NCBI RefSeq assembly: GCF_003026365.1 | Contig: NZ_PYOM01000029.1 | Coordinates: 1 to 53,599 of the forward strand | DNA: 53,599 nucleotides | Source of the DNA: Photobacterium angustum | GTDB lineage: Bacteria; Pseudomonadota; Gammaproteobacteria; Enterobacterales; Vibrionaceae | Direction: 5' to 3' | Shown here: positions 1 to 9,210 of the stretch, piece by piece | How positions within the stretch are numbered: the stretch's first letter is position 1 | Layout: each line of letters opens with the position of its first letter | Made by a program: the position numbers and the translations under genes | Notes under the pieces: generated by a model | What the model saw: the letters and a program-made list of their open reading frames with translations, nothing else | What the model was told of the DNA's origin: nothing | Database searches by the model: none

Positions 1-4
1 CTAC

Positions 5-81
<77 letters not shown>

Positions 82-90
82 TCTTCAAGA

Positions 91-120
91 AAGCCTCGTC
101 AGAAATGACGGGGCTTTTTT
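91..120 (+). terminator. Rho-independent terminator of the tRNA-Trp operon
   Basis: An 11-bp stem (91-101 with 106-116, one T/G wobble) closes a GAAA loop and runs into a T6 tract ending at 120. Confidence 0.9.
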
Positions 121-153
121 ACGTCTGTATGATTGTAAATTCCCACATAAGGA

Positions 154-177
154 AAGCCCCACAATAAAGTGAGGCTT
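154..177 (-). terminator. Hairpin behind the SAHH-like gene
   Basis: A 9-bp stem (154-162 with 169-177) pairs fully only when read on the minus strand, where the mismatch becomes a U-G pair. It lies 10 bases past the stop of the minus-strand gene. The T tract is short and broken, so it is a weak terminator. Confidence 0.5.
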
Positions 178-187
178 AATATGATGA

Positions 188-1393
188 TCATTGATAGTGA
201 TAAAAGTGGCGTAGCCAACGCTCAGCTATCATTATTTCATCATCTTCACATAATGATTGAATACCTGGTTTAAATTGCGTGGCATCTTTAATGAGCTTTA
301 ATCCAGCAAGCATATGAGCCGCTTCAAATAAATACAGAGTTGGATCGCCCATCCCTGTTTTAAAAGGCGTATTTGCTGATTCTCCCCCCGCAAAGAGATA
401 CACGCTGTGCCCATGACGTGTCTTATATTCTTTGGTTAATCTATTAGTTTTCACTTCGGTGAGTACGCCCTGTTGCAATAAGTCAGGCAAATGAAGTTCA
501 TCATCGGCTGAGGTTACTGTGCTGATAAATATTGGTTGTGAGAGTGCATCAATCATCTCGGGTGTAATCGATTGATTTCCGGTGCAACAAAACAACATAT
601 TACAATGTTCGACTAAATATTTGATTGAGCAAGTTTGAATACCGTCACGAGGAAACTGAGTTAATTTTCTTGGGTCGATATCAGTAATATGAATATTGGT
701 AATACCTTTAGAGCGGAGATGTTTTATTACACCGCGGCCAAGGTTTCCTGCACCGATCACACCTGTTTTTAGAAATCCTGAATTATTGATTTTAAGGCCA
801 AATTCTTCTCGTAATATTTGATCGGAATAGTGAACAATACATTCAGAAGCTTCAAAATCTGCCGGCGCTTTGATACTCAGATGGGAAACCGTGATAAGAG
901 GCTTAGAAATTGATTTATTAATATATTTTTGTAAGCCATTCGCGGTTAACTCAGTAATACCGATACATTGTTCTTTGAAGGTTTGGCAAATGTGTGTGAT
1001 AGAGGACGAGAAGTATCCACCGTGATCAAGGATAAGAAAAGGAGTGTCAGGAGTAATATGCTGGCGGATAAAAGCCTCACAATACTCAATGTTTTTTAAG
1101 TAAGATTTATTATTGTGAGTCGAAACAACATGACAACGTGGGATTTTCTTTATCGTTGTGAGTAGTTCTGGGTTTGCACTTACAGTGGCATCTTTGGGAA
1201 TAAATATAAGTTTGTCAGCGAGTTCGGCAAGAACGTTAATATAGGGTAAAGAGCCTTCATAGCAATGCATGACAGAAAAAATCACAAGGTTATTAGGGAG
1301 AGCATATTCTTGTGAGAGTTTTTTTAGAAATTGATAACCATGTTCGGCATAAAAATCAGCACAATATGAATGCGTTAATATTGGACTAGGCAC
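188..1393 (-). CDS. S-adenosylhomocysteine hydrolase-like NAD-binding protein
   Basis: 401 residues with the block order of adenosylhomocysteinase: ILDHGG (121-126), TELTANG (147-153), a Lys175/Asp179 pair spaced like the catalytic Lys-Asp pair, a Rossmann motif GAGNLGRG (214-221), TDIDP (237-241), TGNQ (271-274), LFAGGES (333-339) and GMGDPT (347-352). It is not an ordinary SAH hydrolase. The family's DDGGD block reads DHGGY here, the GHFDxE block reads TSADDE so its His is lost, and the protein is shorter than the usual 430-480 residues. Vibrionaceae normally recycle SAH through Pfs and LuxS, so the substrate is unknown. AAGGAA lies 9 bases before the start. The gene is 37 bases downstream of ilvY on the same strand and may be co-transcribed with it. 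The fold is fairly sure, the function is not. Confidence 0.75.
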   Translation of the reverse strand: MPSPILTHSYCADFYAEHGYQFLKKLSQEYALPNNLVIFSVMHCYEGSLPYINVLAELADKLIFIPKDATVSANPELLTTIKKIPRCHVVSTHNNKSYLKNIEYCEAFIRQHITPDTPFLILDHGGYFSSSITHICQTFKEQCIGITELTANGLQKYINKSISKPLITVSHLSIKAPADFEASECIVHYSDQILREEFGLKINNSGFLKTGVIGAGNLGRGVIKHLRSKGITNIHITDIDPRKLTQFPRDGIQTCSIKYLVEHCNMLFCCTGNQSITPEMIDALSQPIFISTVTSADDELHLPDLLQQGVLTEVKTNRLTKEYKTRHGHSVYLFAGGESANTPFKTGMGDPTLYLFEAAHMLAGLKLIKDATQFKPGIQSLCEDDEIMIAERWLRHFYHYQ

Positions 1394-1430
1394 TACTGTT
1401 GTTCCTTGAAAAATGCACTAATAAAACGAG

Positions 1431-2327
1431 CTAAAGTAAGTTATCTACATAGCTATCACTAAAAAGCTGTAGTAAAGCATGTAATAGAGGCTCTTGTTCA
1501 CGGGATTGTTTACAACATAAACCTAAACTCATCGGCTCTATTGATTCGGTGTTAAATCTCTGCACTTTATCACTAACAGGACTGTTGTTAATAACGACAT
1601 CGGGCGCTATGCCTACACCACAGCCAAGTGCAACCATGCTAACAATAGCTTCATGGCCTGATATTTGGGCATAAATAGACGGTGTTATTTTCTTTTTCTT
1701 AAACCATTTATCAGCACGCGTTCGCGCAGGACCTGATTCTGGCAGTATAAAAGATAAAGATTTCCAATCTGGATCATGATTTAAGCTTTTTTGTAATGTT
1801 GGTGATGAGATTAATGGCCCAATCAAGGACATCTGGATTTGATCAACTTCGATGTAAGTTAATTTAGACGGTAGGATGTCAGGTTTAGCGGCAATAGCGA
1901 TGTCGACATCACCGGATAGGACTTTCTCTATTGCGAGGGCCGGATCCCCTGTTTGAAGTTGAATTTCGATATGGGGATAAATGACGCGAAACTTATTTAA
2001 GATATTAGGGAGGTGGCTATAACTTGCAGTCACCGAGCAGAAGAGAGTTAACTTCCCTTGTAGTTGAGAATGATCTTCCTGTAATTCACTTTTTAACTCG
2101 AACCAATTACTCACAATTAAAGATGCGACTGGAAGCAATTTCTTTCCAGCTAGCGTTAATTCAACACTACGATTATCACGCATAAATAAGGTTTGGCCTA
2201 ACTCCTCTTCAAGACGCTGAATAACGCGACTTAATGCCGAAGGGCTTATATGCATGGCTTGCGCCGTTTGGCTGAAGTTATGGGATTCACAAAGGTGAAG
2301 AAATAGTTGCAGATTTTTAATATTCAT
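1431..2327 (-). CDS. ilvY: LysR-type activator IlvY of ilvC
   Basis: 298 residues. An N-terminal winged HTH (residues about 17-36, HNFSQTAQAMHISPSALSR) is followed by a LysR substrate-binding domain. The blocks FCSVTASYSHLPNIL and GHEAIVSMVALGCGVGIAPDVV match E. coli IlvY closely. IlvY binds acetolactate or acetohydroxybutyrate and activates ilvC. The start MNIKNLQLF was chosen because it aligns with the E. coli N-terminus; an in-frame start 19 codons upstream would overlap the operator. It is divergent from ilvC across 133 bases that hold TTGC/GCAA palindromes, which fits its known divergent autoregulated arrangement. Confidence 0.95.
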   Translation of the reverse strand: MNIKNLQLFLHLCESHNFSQTAQAMHISPSALSRVIQRLEEELGQTLFMRDNRSVELTLAGKKLLPVASLIVSNWFELKSELQEDHSQLQGKLTLFCSVTASYSHLPNILNKFRVIYPHIEIQLQTGDPALAIEKVLSGDVDIAIAAKPDILPSKLTYIEVDQIQMSLIGPLISSPTLQKSLNHDPDWKSLSFILPESGPARTRADKWFKKKKITPSIYAQISGHEAIVSMVALGCGVGIAPDVVINNSPVSDKVQRFNTESIEPMSLGLCCKQSREQEPLLHALLQLFSDSYVDNLL

Positions 2328-2335
2328 CATCCATG

Positions 2336-2350
2336 TTGCATAATTTGCAA
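2336..2350. promoter_or_regulatory. Candidate IlvY operator
   Basis: Perfect inverted repeat of TTGCA and TGCAA with a 5-base spacer, 9 bases upstream of the ilvY start. A second palindrome TTGCGCAA lies at 2374-2381. Two sites between divergent ilvY and ilvC match the known two-operator layout in E. coli; IlvY binding here is inferred. Confidence 0.65.
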
Positions 2351-2373
2351 TTAGTTGTTGTGAATATAGCACT

Positions 2374-2401
2374 TTGCGCAACAAATTACCTGATCTACTA
2401 T
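2374..2401 (+). promoter_or_regulatory. Candidate ilvC promoter overlapped by an IlvY site
   Basis: A -35-like TTGCGC (2374-2379), a 16-base spacer and a -10-like TACTAT (2396-2401). The -35 lies inside the TTGCGCAA palindrome, as expected for a weak promoter that needs activator contact. Confidence 0.5.
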
Positions 2402-2460
2402 CAGCTTATTCGACAGTAAAGATGTCGACCCAAGGATATATTTTCACGGAGTTTGTTGTT

Positions 2461-3945
2461 ATGGCTAATTATTTTAATACCCTGAACCTACGTCAGCAGT
2501 TAGATCAACTAGGTCGCTGTCGTTTTATGGATCGTGCAGAGTTTGCAACAGAAGCTGATTACCTTAAAGGTAAAAAAGTAGTGATTGTTGGTTGTGGTGC
2601 GCAAGGTCTTAACCAAGGTCTTAACATGCGTGACTCTGGTCTAGATGTCTCTTATGCGCTACGCCAAGCGGCGATTGATGAGCAACGTCAATCATTTAAG
2701 AACGCAAAAGAAAATGGGTTTGAAGTAGGTAGCTACGAGCAACTGATCCCACAAGCTGATTTAGTGGTAAACCTAACTCCAGATAAGCAGCACACGAATG
2801 TTGTTGAAACGGTTATGCCATTAATGAAGCAAGGTGCATCATTGGGTTACTCTCACGGTTTCAACATCGTTGAAGAGGGCATGCAAATTCGTAAAGACTT
2901 AACCGTTGTTATGGTTGCACCTAAGTGTCCAGGTACAGAAGTTCGTGAAGAATATAAGCGTGGTTTCGGTGTTCCAACACTGATTGCCGTTCACCCAGAA
3001 AATGACCCACAAGGTGATGGTCTTGAGATTGCTAAAGCATGGGCGGCAGCAACGGGTGGTCACCGTGCGGGCGTACTTGAGTCATCATTTGTCGCTGAAG
3101 TAAAATCTGATCTAATGGGTGAGCAAACGATCCTGTGTGGCATGCTACAAGCAGGCTCTATTGTTTGTTACGAGAAGATGATTGCTGATGGCATCGCACC
3201 AGAATACGCAGGTAAGCTTCTGCAGTACGGTTGGGAAACGATCACTGAAGCACTGAAGTTTGGTGGTGTATCTCATATGATGGATCGTCTATCAAACCCT
3301 GCTAAAGTAAAAGCGTTTGACCTATCGGAAGAGCTAAAAGATTTGATGCGTCCACTTTACAACAAGCACATGGATGACATTATCTCTGGCCACTTCTCTA
3401 GCACTATGATGGCTGACTGGGCGAACGATGATGCTGATCTTCTTGGCTGGCGTGGTGAGACTGCTGAAACACAATTCGAAAACTACCCATCATCTGACAT
3501 TCAAATCAGTGAGCAAGAGTACTTTGATAACGGTATCTTGATGGTTGCTATGGTACGTGCAGGTGTTGAACTGGCATTTGAAGCAATGACAGCATCAGGC
3601 ATCATTGATGAGTCTGCATACTACGAGTCGCTACACGAACTACCACTTATCGCGAATACTATTGCACGTAAGCGTCTGTACGAGATGAACGTAGTTATTT
3701 CTGATACAGCAGAGTACGGTAACTACCTATTTGCAAACGTAGCAACGCCATTACTACGTGAGCAATTTATGCCGAAAGTAGCGACGGATGTGATTGGTAA
3801 AGGTTTGGGTGAGACATCTAACTTTGCTGATAACCAGAAGCTAATTGAAGTGAACGAAGCACTACGTAATCACCCAGTAGAAGTGATTGGTAAAGAGCTA
3901 CGTGGTTACATGAAAGATATGAAGCAAATTGCTGTTGGCGGTTAA
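2461..3945 (+). CDS. ilvC: Ketol-acid reductoisomerase (class II)
   Basis: 494 residues, second common step of valine, leucine and isoleucine synthesis: NADPH-dependent, Mg-dependent isomerisation and reduction of acetolactate or acetohydroxybutyrate in the cytosol. The Rossmann motif GCGAQGLNQG lies near residue 45. The knotted C-terminal part is duplicated, as in the long E. coli form, with conserved blocks GEQTILCGMLQAG and YESLHELPLIANTIARKR. Near-identity to E. coli IlvC runs from the first residues MANYFNTLNLRQQL, which fixes the start at 2461 rather than at the longer frame from 2374. ACGGAG lies upstream as ribosome binding site. Regulated by the divergent ilvY. Confidence 0.98.
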   Translation: MANYFNTLNLRQQLDQLGRCRFMDRAEFATEADYLKGKKVVIVGCGAQGLNQGLNMRDSGLDVSYALRQAAIDEQRQSFKNAKENGFEVGSYEQLIPQADLVVNLTPDKQHTNVVETVMPLMKQGASLGYSHGFNIVEEGMQIRKDLTVVMVAPKCPGTEVREEYKRGFGVPTLIAVHPENDPQGDGLEIAKAWAAATGGHRAGVLESSFVAEVKSDLMGEQTILCGMLQAGSIVCYEKMIADGIAPEYAGKLLQYGWETITEALKFGGVSHMMDRLSNPAKVKAFDLSEELKDLMRPLYNKHMDDIISGHFSSTMMADWANDDADLLGWRGETAETQFENYPSSDIQISEQEYFDNGILMVAMVRAGVELAFEAMTASGIIDESAYYESLHELPLIANTIARKRLYEMNVVISDTAEYGNYLFANVATPLLREQFMPKVATDVIGKGLGETSNFADNQKLIEVNEALRNHPVEVIGKELRGYMKDMKQIAVGG

Positions 3946-3965
3946 TTTTAGCGTCGATTAAATAG

Positions 3966-3994
3966 AAAAAAGCCCGGTTGATATCGGGCTTTTT
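3966..3994. terminator. Bidirectional terminator between ilvC and ubiK
   Basis: Stem AGCCCG/CGGGCT (3971-3976 with 3985-3990) extended by flanking A and T tracts on both sides, so it can serve both convergent genes. Confidence 0.85.
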
Positions 3995-4012
3995 AGTTTT
4001 TGAATTTTCAAA

Positions 4013-4282
4013 TTAAGCGTTATCGCTTTTCGCTTCAGCATCAAGTTTTGCTTCAAGCTCTGCCATTTTTTGCTCAAGATCATTAAGCTTCTGGCGAGTA
4101 CGAAGGAGAACCTGAGTTTGCACATCAAATTCTTCACGGTTCACGACATCTAATTTACCCAATTGCGCTTGGATCACTTGTCGTACTTTTTGCTCAACGT
4201 CATTGCCTAGCTCTTTTACTGGCTGTGGCATTGCGTCTTGAATTTGCTTAGCTACTTGCTCAAGCTTCTTTGGATCAAACAT
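4013..4282 (-). CDS. ubiK: Ubiquinone biosynthesis accessory factor UbiK (BMFP family)
   Basis: 89 residues, the usual size for UbiK (formerly YqiC). The N-terminal part MFDPKKLEQVAKQIQDAMP is the conserved amphipathic segment. The second half (about 50-85, REEFDVQTQVLLRTRQKL then repeated LEQKMAELEAKL) is a coiled coil that mediates trimer formation and membrane association. In E. coli UbiK partners UbiJ in the soluble Ubi complex. It is convergent with ilvC. A terminator upstream (4346-4375) separates it from the efflux operon, so it probably has its own promoter. Confidence 0.9.
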   Translation of the reverse strand: MFDPKKLEQVAKQIQDAMPQPVKELGNDVEQKVRQVIQAQLGKLDVVNREEFDVQTQVLLRTRQKLNDLEQKMAELEAKLDAEAKSDNA

Positions 4283-4340
4283 GATTCGCTTACTCCGTTG
4301 CGAGAATCGTTATTCTTCTATTGTAATCGTCGTACTAGCT

Positions 4341-4376
4341 AAAATAAAAGGGCGCGGAAGTTCCAGCGCCCTTTTT
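4341..4376 (-). terminator. Terminator of the vexRAB-type operon
   Basis: A 10-bp stem (4346-4355 with 4366-4375) with a short inner GGAA/TTCC helix. Read on the minus strand it ends in a T-rich tract just past the RND gene. Confidence 0.85.
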
Positions 4377-4390
4377 CATTTATTTATTAC

Positions 4391-7300
4391 TTAGAAATGG
4401 CTATCTGTTGCATCGTCATCTTCAACGAATACAGGTAGCGGTTTGTGTTCGCTTGCTAGGAATGTATAGATAACTGGCAGAACAAACAAGGTAAACAATG
4501 TACCGATAGAAAGACCTGCCACGATAACGATACCAATACTAAAGCGAGAGGCAGCACCTGCGCCTGATGCGTAAAGTAGTGGAACCAAGCCTGCAATCAT
4601 CGCACATGTGGTCATTAGGATTGGACGAAGACGGATCTTCGCAGCTTCCATGACCGCTTCTAAGCGATTTTTACCATGATATAACTGCTCTTCTTTTGCC
4701 ACTTCACAGATCAAGATACCGTGTTTGGTTATCAAACCTATCAGGGTTATCAAACCGATCTGCGAGTAGATATTCAAGGTCGTCGCCCCCCACGCCAGTG
4801 CGATTAACGCACCACAAATAGCAAGTGGAACTGACACAAGAATAACCAGCGGATCGCGTAGAGATTCAAATTGAATCGCAAGTACTAGGAAGATAACAGC
4901 CAATGCTAAACCGAAGGTTGCGTATAGTGCATTACCTTCTGTTACGTACTGACGGCTCTCACCAAGATAGTTATAGCTATAACCTTTAGGGAGAACTTTC
5001 GCCGCTTCAGTATTTAACCAACTTACAGCTTCACCCATGGATGTGCCTGGAGCTAATACGCCACTGATGGTTGCTGAGTTTTGCTGATTAAAGCTTGGTA
5101 ACGTTGGTGGGGCTGATTTCACCGTGATGGTTACTAAGCTACCTAGCGGGATCAGATCGCCAGTATTGGTTTTCACGTAATAGTTGTTTAAATCATTTGG
5201 ATTAAAACGATTTTTACGCTCAACCTCTGGGATCACCTTGTATGAACGACCCAAGATATCAACACGATTAATATCACCGCCAGCAAGCATGGTACTTAAT
5301 GTGTTACCGATCGATTGCATCGTTACACCATAAGCGCCTGCTTTATCTTTGTTGATATTGATCTTCATATCAGCCGAGTCGTACTTCAAGTTGAGATCTG
5401 AAAACACGAACATCGGGTTGTCTTTCACCTTAGTCAGCATTTCAGATGCCACTTGGAACAAACTTTTAAAGTTGTTCGGCGTGGTGATCACAAACTGAAC
5501 AGGGAAGCCTGCCCCCGCACCCGGTAAGCTTGGCATCTGGAACGCAGCCACTGACATTTGAGGAATGTCTTTAATTTTCTTCGCTACATCATTAGCCACT
5601 TCTGCTTGACTTTGGTCGCGCTCACTCCAAGGTTTCAAGGTGGCTAGACCAAAGGCTTGGTTAGATGCAGGGATACCGGAGAATACTTGCGCGTATTCCA
5701 CGCTCTTTTGATCGGTTAGCACCTTATTCACTTGGTTCATGGTGTCTTCAATGTAATCCAAGTTTGCGTTTGATGGCGCATTACCTTGGAATACCACCAC
5801 ACCGCTATCTTCTGCAGGTGCAAGTTCACTTGGAATGAATTTGAATAAGAACGGCAGGCTCACAAATGCACAAATTGCAAATACAATCACGACTGAGCGC
5901 ATCTTCATGATGCCGCCTAGCATTTTTTCATAGCGTAGGGTGAGTCGATCAAGAAAGCGATGTACTGCTTGTTCAAACTTATTCGGCGCTGCGTTTTCTT
6001 TCAGGAAGTGGGCACACATTACTGGCGATAATGTTAGTGCGATGATCCCTGAAATAAATACGGCGCCTGCGAGTGTTAGTGCAAACTCTTTAAACAGCGA
6101 GCCAGTTAAGCCACCCATTAATGCGATAGGTGCGTACACCGCGCCTAGGGCGATAGTCATCGAAATCACCGGAATGGCAATTTCACGAGTACCAATAATG
6201 GCTGCACGGAAAGGGCTTTGTCCCATTTTCATGTGACGCTCAACGTTTTCAAGTACCACGATGGCGTCATCCACCACCAGTCCGATGGCGAGTACCATGG
6301 CCAGTAGCGTCATGAGGTTCCAAGAAAAACCAAACATTTGCATCACGAGAGCGACACCAACCAGTGATAGCGGAATCGTGATGATTGGGATCAGTACTGA
6401 ACGTAGCGAACCGATAAATAGAGCTATCACCACCAATACAATTACTGCCGCTTCAAGGATGGTTTTAATTACCTCATGAATCGAGTCGTTAATCGCAATC
6501 GTTGAATCGTACATCACCGTCATTTTGATGGTGCTTGGCATGTTACGTTCAATGGTTGGCAGTAGTTTTAGTACATCGGCTGCAATGTCAATTGGGTTTG
6601 CACTCGGTGCAGCTTCAATGGCAGCGACCACGGCTTCTTGACCATTTGCTGTCGCACGGTAGGTATCACTTTCTTTTGATAACGTCACTTTAGCGATGTC
6701 ACCTAAGCGAGTGACTTGACCATCTTTACTAGTAACAACTAGCTTTTCTAGTGTTTCAGGACTATTTGATTGCGTGTTAGCACTACCGTTATAAAGCACA
6801 AAGTCGTTTTTCACTTGACCAACTGCAGACTGGTAGTTATTGGCTTTGAGTACTTGAATAACATCAGTTGCTGATAAGTTAAATGCCGCCATCTTTTGTG
6901 GATCTAACCAAACGCGAAGGGCGTAAGGGACACCACCGTACATATCGACTTTAGATACACCGCTAACGGTAAATAACTGCGGTTTAACTACTCGCTCAAG
7001 GTAGTCATTGATTTGACTCGAGTTTAAGCTATTACTGGTGAAACCTAGGTAAAGCACACCGGTATTACCACCTGTTGATAAGGTGATGGTCGGATCTTGG
7101 GTTTCTGTTGGTAGTTGTGAACGTACTGAATTTACCTTCGCCAGAATATCAGCCAATGCTGCATTTGGGTTGGTATTCAATTTCATTTGTACCGTAATTG
7201 TCGACATCCCCAAGGTACTTTGGGCGCTGATGTAGTCAATATTATCGGCTTGGGCAATGGCTTGTTCTAAGGGCTGAGTAATAAAGCCCTGCATCAGATC

Positions 7301-7468
7301 GGCACTTGCACCGTAGTAAGCTGTGCTTACGGTTACTACGGTGTTGGTCATTTCTGGATACTGTCGAACCTGCATTTTGAAAATCGCCTGAAATCCTAGC
7401 AATGCGATCATTAAACTGATCGAAATTGCGAGGACTGGGCGTCTGATAAATATATCAGTAAAGCGCAT
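4391..7468 (-). CDS. vexB: RND efflux pump permease, VexB-like
   Basis: 1025 residues, full RND length. Inner-membrane proton/drug antiporter that works as a trimer with a periplasmic adaptor and an outer-membrane TolC channel. Hydrophobic segments occur at the N-terminus (IFIRRPVLAISISLMIALLG), in a central cluster with the TM4 motif GLVVDDAIVVLENVER, whose Asp pair carries protons, and in a C-terminal cluster with the conserved TKHGIL lysine. The start opening MRFTDIFIRRPVLA resembles V. cholerae VexB, the main bile and detergent pump, and the order TetR-adaptor-permease next to ilvC and ubiK matches that locus as I remember it. GGAGAAC precedes the start and the adaptor stop is 16 bases upstream. 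RND class certain; the vexB assignment is by synteny. Confidence 0.85.
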   Translation of the reverse strand: MRFTDIFIRRPVLAISISLMIALLGFQAIFKMQVRQYPEMTNTVVTVSTAYYGASADLMQGFITQPLEQAIAQADNIDYISAQSTLGMSTITVQMKLNTNPNAALADILAKVNSVRSQLPTETQDPTITLSTGGNTGVLYLGFTSNSLNSSQINDYLERVVKPQLFTVSGVSKVDMYGGVPYALRVWLDPQKMAAFNLSATDVIQVLKANNYQSAVGQVKNDFVLYNGSANTQSNSPETLEKLVVTSKDGQVTRLGDIAKVTLSKESDTYRATANGQEAVVAAIEAAPSANPIDIAADVLKLLPTIERNMPSTIKMTVMYDSTIAINDSIHEVIKTILEAAVIVLVVIALFIGSLRSVLIPIITIPLSLVGVALVMQMFGFSWNLMTLLAMVLAIGLVVDDAIVVLENVERHMKMGQSPFRAAIIGTREIAIPVISMTIALGAVYAPIALMGGLTGSLFKEFALTLAGAVFISGIIALTLSPVMCAHFLKENAAPNKFEQAVHRFLDRLTLRYEKMLGGIMKMRSVVIVFAICAFVSLPFLFKFIPSELAPAEDSGVVVFQGNAPSNANLDYIEDTMNQVNKVLTDQKSVEYAQVFSGIPASNQAFGLATLKPWSERDQSQAEVANDVAKKIKDIPQMSVAAFQMPSLPGAGAGFPVQFVITTPNNFKSLFQVASEMLTKVKDNPMFVFSDLNLKYDSADMKININKDKAGAYGVTMQSIGNTLSTMLAGGDINRVDILGRSYKVIPEVERKNRFNPNDLNNYYVKTNTGDLIPLGSLVTITVKSAPPTLPSFNQQNSATISGVLAPGTSMGEAVSWLNTEAAKVLPKGYSYNYLGESRQYVTEGNALYATFGLALAVIFLVLAIQFESLRDPLVILVSVPLAICGALIALAWGATTLNIYSQIGLITLIGLITKHGILICEVAKEEQLYHGKNRLEAVMEAAKIRLRPILMTTCAMIAGLVPLLYASGAGAASRFSIGIVIVAGLSIGTLFTLFVLPVIYTFLASEHKPLPVFVEDDDATDSHF

Positions 7469-7484
7469 ACTGAGTGTTCTCCAA

Positions 7485-8588
7485 TTACAACAGTGGGGTT
7501 ACGGCTGGAGCTTTAAGTGCGTCATTTTCAACGACATGTACTAGCGTCTTATTACTTAAACGGATTTGACCTGTAGTAACAATTTGCTCGCCAGCTTTAA
7601 TGCCTGAAAGAATACGCACTTTATTACCGTGGTTTTGACCTGTTGTTACGACTGTTTGAATGGCACGTAATTTGCCATCAACTTCTTTTAGTACGTAAAT
7701 AGTGTCACCGTATAAGGTGTAAGTGATCGCCGTTTGTGGAACGATGATTTGATCGCTAATGGTTGGTAAGATCACACGAGCACGGGCAAACATACCGCTA
7801 CGTAGCTTACCGCCACTGTTTGGAATATCTGCTTGTACTTGGATTAGGCCTGTCTGGGCGTTTACCGCAGGCTCGATCGCTGTGATTTGGCCTTTGAAGT
7901 CGGTATCTTGGTAAGCATCAACATTGATATCTACCGTTTGACCAATTTTGATCTTAGAAATATCGGTTTGCGGCACCGTAAAGCGAAAACGCATGGTACG
8001 GGTATCTTCGAGGCGAACAATTTGCGTCCCCGGTTGAATATACTGACCTAGGTAAACATTACGTAAACCAACTTCGCCATCAAACGGTGCAACGATATCA
8101 CGACGTTGAATCGATTCTTCTAGCGATTTGATTTGTGAAACAAGAGCGAAGTAGTTTGCTTTTGCTTCATCAAGGCTTGATTTCGATACAGAACCTTTAC
8201 GGAAAAGATCTTGATAACGTTTGTAGGTTGCTTCAACCGCAGGCAGCTGAGCTTTAGTACTTTGTAGGCTAGAGACTTCTACATTAGAGTTAATTGAGAC
8301 TAACTCTTGACCGGCTTTAACACGCTGACCTGATTCAAATGCAATTTTGCTGATCACACCCGAGGCTTCAGAAGTTAGTGTTACACCTTGTACTGGTTCA
8401 ATAAAACCAATCGCTTGAATGGCTGGATACCAATTTTCGCCTTTAGTAGTCATCGCTGTAACTGGGTAATTTGGCTCTGGCATATTTGCCATGTACTCTG
8501 CGATTTTTTTCTGTTTAAACAAGTTGAAACCAATGACGCTCCCGAATAGCAGGAGGACAAGAAGTAACACGACTATCCATTTTTTCAT
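7485..8588 (-). CDS. vexA: RND periplasmic adaptor (membrane fusion protein), VexA-like
   Basis: 367 residues. An uncleaved N-terminal anchor (MKKWIVVLLLVLLLFGSVIGF) is followed by a lipoyl/barrel-sandwich half-motif (SGVISKIAFESGQRVKAGQEL), an alpha hairpin around LPAVEATYKRYQDLF, the second lipoyl half (DIVAPFDGEVG) and beta-barrel and membrane-proximal domains. It bridges the permease to TolC. There is no lipobox, unlike the adaptor of the second pump at 12576-13724, so this one is membrane-anchored by a helix. It lies 27 bases after the TetR gene and 16 before the permease, so the three form one operon. Confidence 0.85.
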   Translation of the reverse strand: MKKWIVVLLLVLLLFGSVIGFNLFKQKKIAEYMANMPEPNYPVTAMTTKGENWYPAIQAIGFIEPVQGVTLTSEASGVISKIAFESGQRVKAGQELVSINSNVEVSSLQSTKAQLPAVEATYKRYQDLFRKGSVSKSSLDEAKANYFALVSQIKSLEESIQRRDIVAPFDGEVGLRNVYLGQYIQPGTQIVRLEDTRTMRFRFTVPQTDISKIKIGQTVDINVDAYQDTDFKGQITAIEPAVNAQTGLIQVQADIPNSGGKLRSGMFARARVILPTISDQIIVPQTAITYTLYGDTIYVLKEVDGKLRAIQTVVTTGQNHGNKVRILSGIKAGEQIVTTGQIRLSNKTLVHVVENDALKAPAVTPLL

Positions 8589-8615
8589 TGTAAAGTTTGC
8601 TCCGGTTTTACGCTA

Positions 8616-9182
8616 TTAATGCAGAATGATGGCGTCCCACGAAGCATTGATTACTGCTTCAAGTTCGTCATCGTTGATCTGTAAACCACCATTGATTTGA
8701 CGTCGAGCTAGGTTACAACTCGTCTCAAGGCTCAAAATACTTAGAACCTCGTTATCAATATTTTTAAATAAGCCGCAGGCTTTTCCTTCATTAAACATAG
8801 TTGCTACGGAAGAAAATAATTTTTGGCTTAAGTGCTTCCGCTCTTGTTTACTGCGACAAGGTAGGTTTTGGAACTGACCCCTAATGATCAATGGGGCATC
8901 ACCATTTAGTGTCATATGCCATAAATTAAGCCACATTGTGCGATAACGCTGCTTAATTGGCATGGTATCGACAACACCGTGGCTAATTTGAGCGGCGATA
9001 TAACTTAAAATATGATCATGTAATTGGTTGAGTAAGTCGTCTTTATCGTTGAAGTAACGATAAATGGTTCCTGCTGCAACATTGGCTTCTTTAGCCACCA
9101 TTTGCATTGAAAGGCCGTGAAAACCAAATTCGGCAAGTAGCTTTTCTGTCGCTGCCAATATACGTGTTTTTTTCTCATTCAT
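8616..9182 (-). CDS. vexR: TetR-family repressor of the efflux operon, VexR-like
   Basis: 188 residues. The N-terminal TetR HTH is clear: TRILAATEKLLAEFGFHGLSMQMVAKEANVAAGTIYRYFNDKDDLL. The ligand-binding half is less conserved. First gene of the TetR-adaptor-permease operon, so probably an autorepressor relieved by pump substrates. I chose the start at 9182. The other in-frame ATG at 9227 lies inside an 18-bp palindrome that looks like the operator, and the HTH follows directly after 9182. Neither start has a strong ribosome binding site. Confidence 0.8.
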   Translation of the reverse strand: MNEKKTRILAATEKLLAEFGFHGLSMQMVAKEANVAAGTIYRYFNDKDDLLNQLHDHILSYIAAQISHGVVDTMPIKQRYRTMWLNLWHMTLNGDAPLIIRGQFQNLPCRSKQERKHLSQKLFSSVATMFNEGKACGLFKNIDNEVLSILSLETSCNLARRQINGGLQINDDELEAVINASWDAIILH

Positions 9183-9210
9183 AGTGGTAATAATATTTAG
9201 GCGTGCAATG

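Noticed and set aside
2374..2460. Longer IlvC start at 2374
   Set aside because: The extra residues are absent from the family, and the region holds the promoter and operator of ilvC.
5940..6479. Open frames on the plus strand inside vexB (also 9457-9726, 10102-10311 and 12655-12966 in the other pump genes)
   Set aside because: Antisense shadows of well-conserved RND genes; no start signals and Ser/Arg/Thr-rich nonsense composition.
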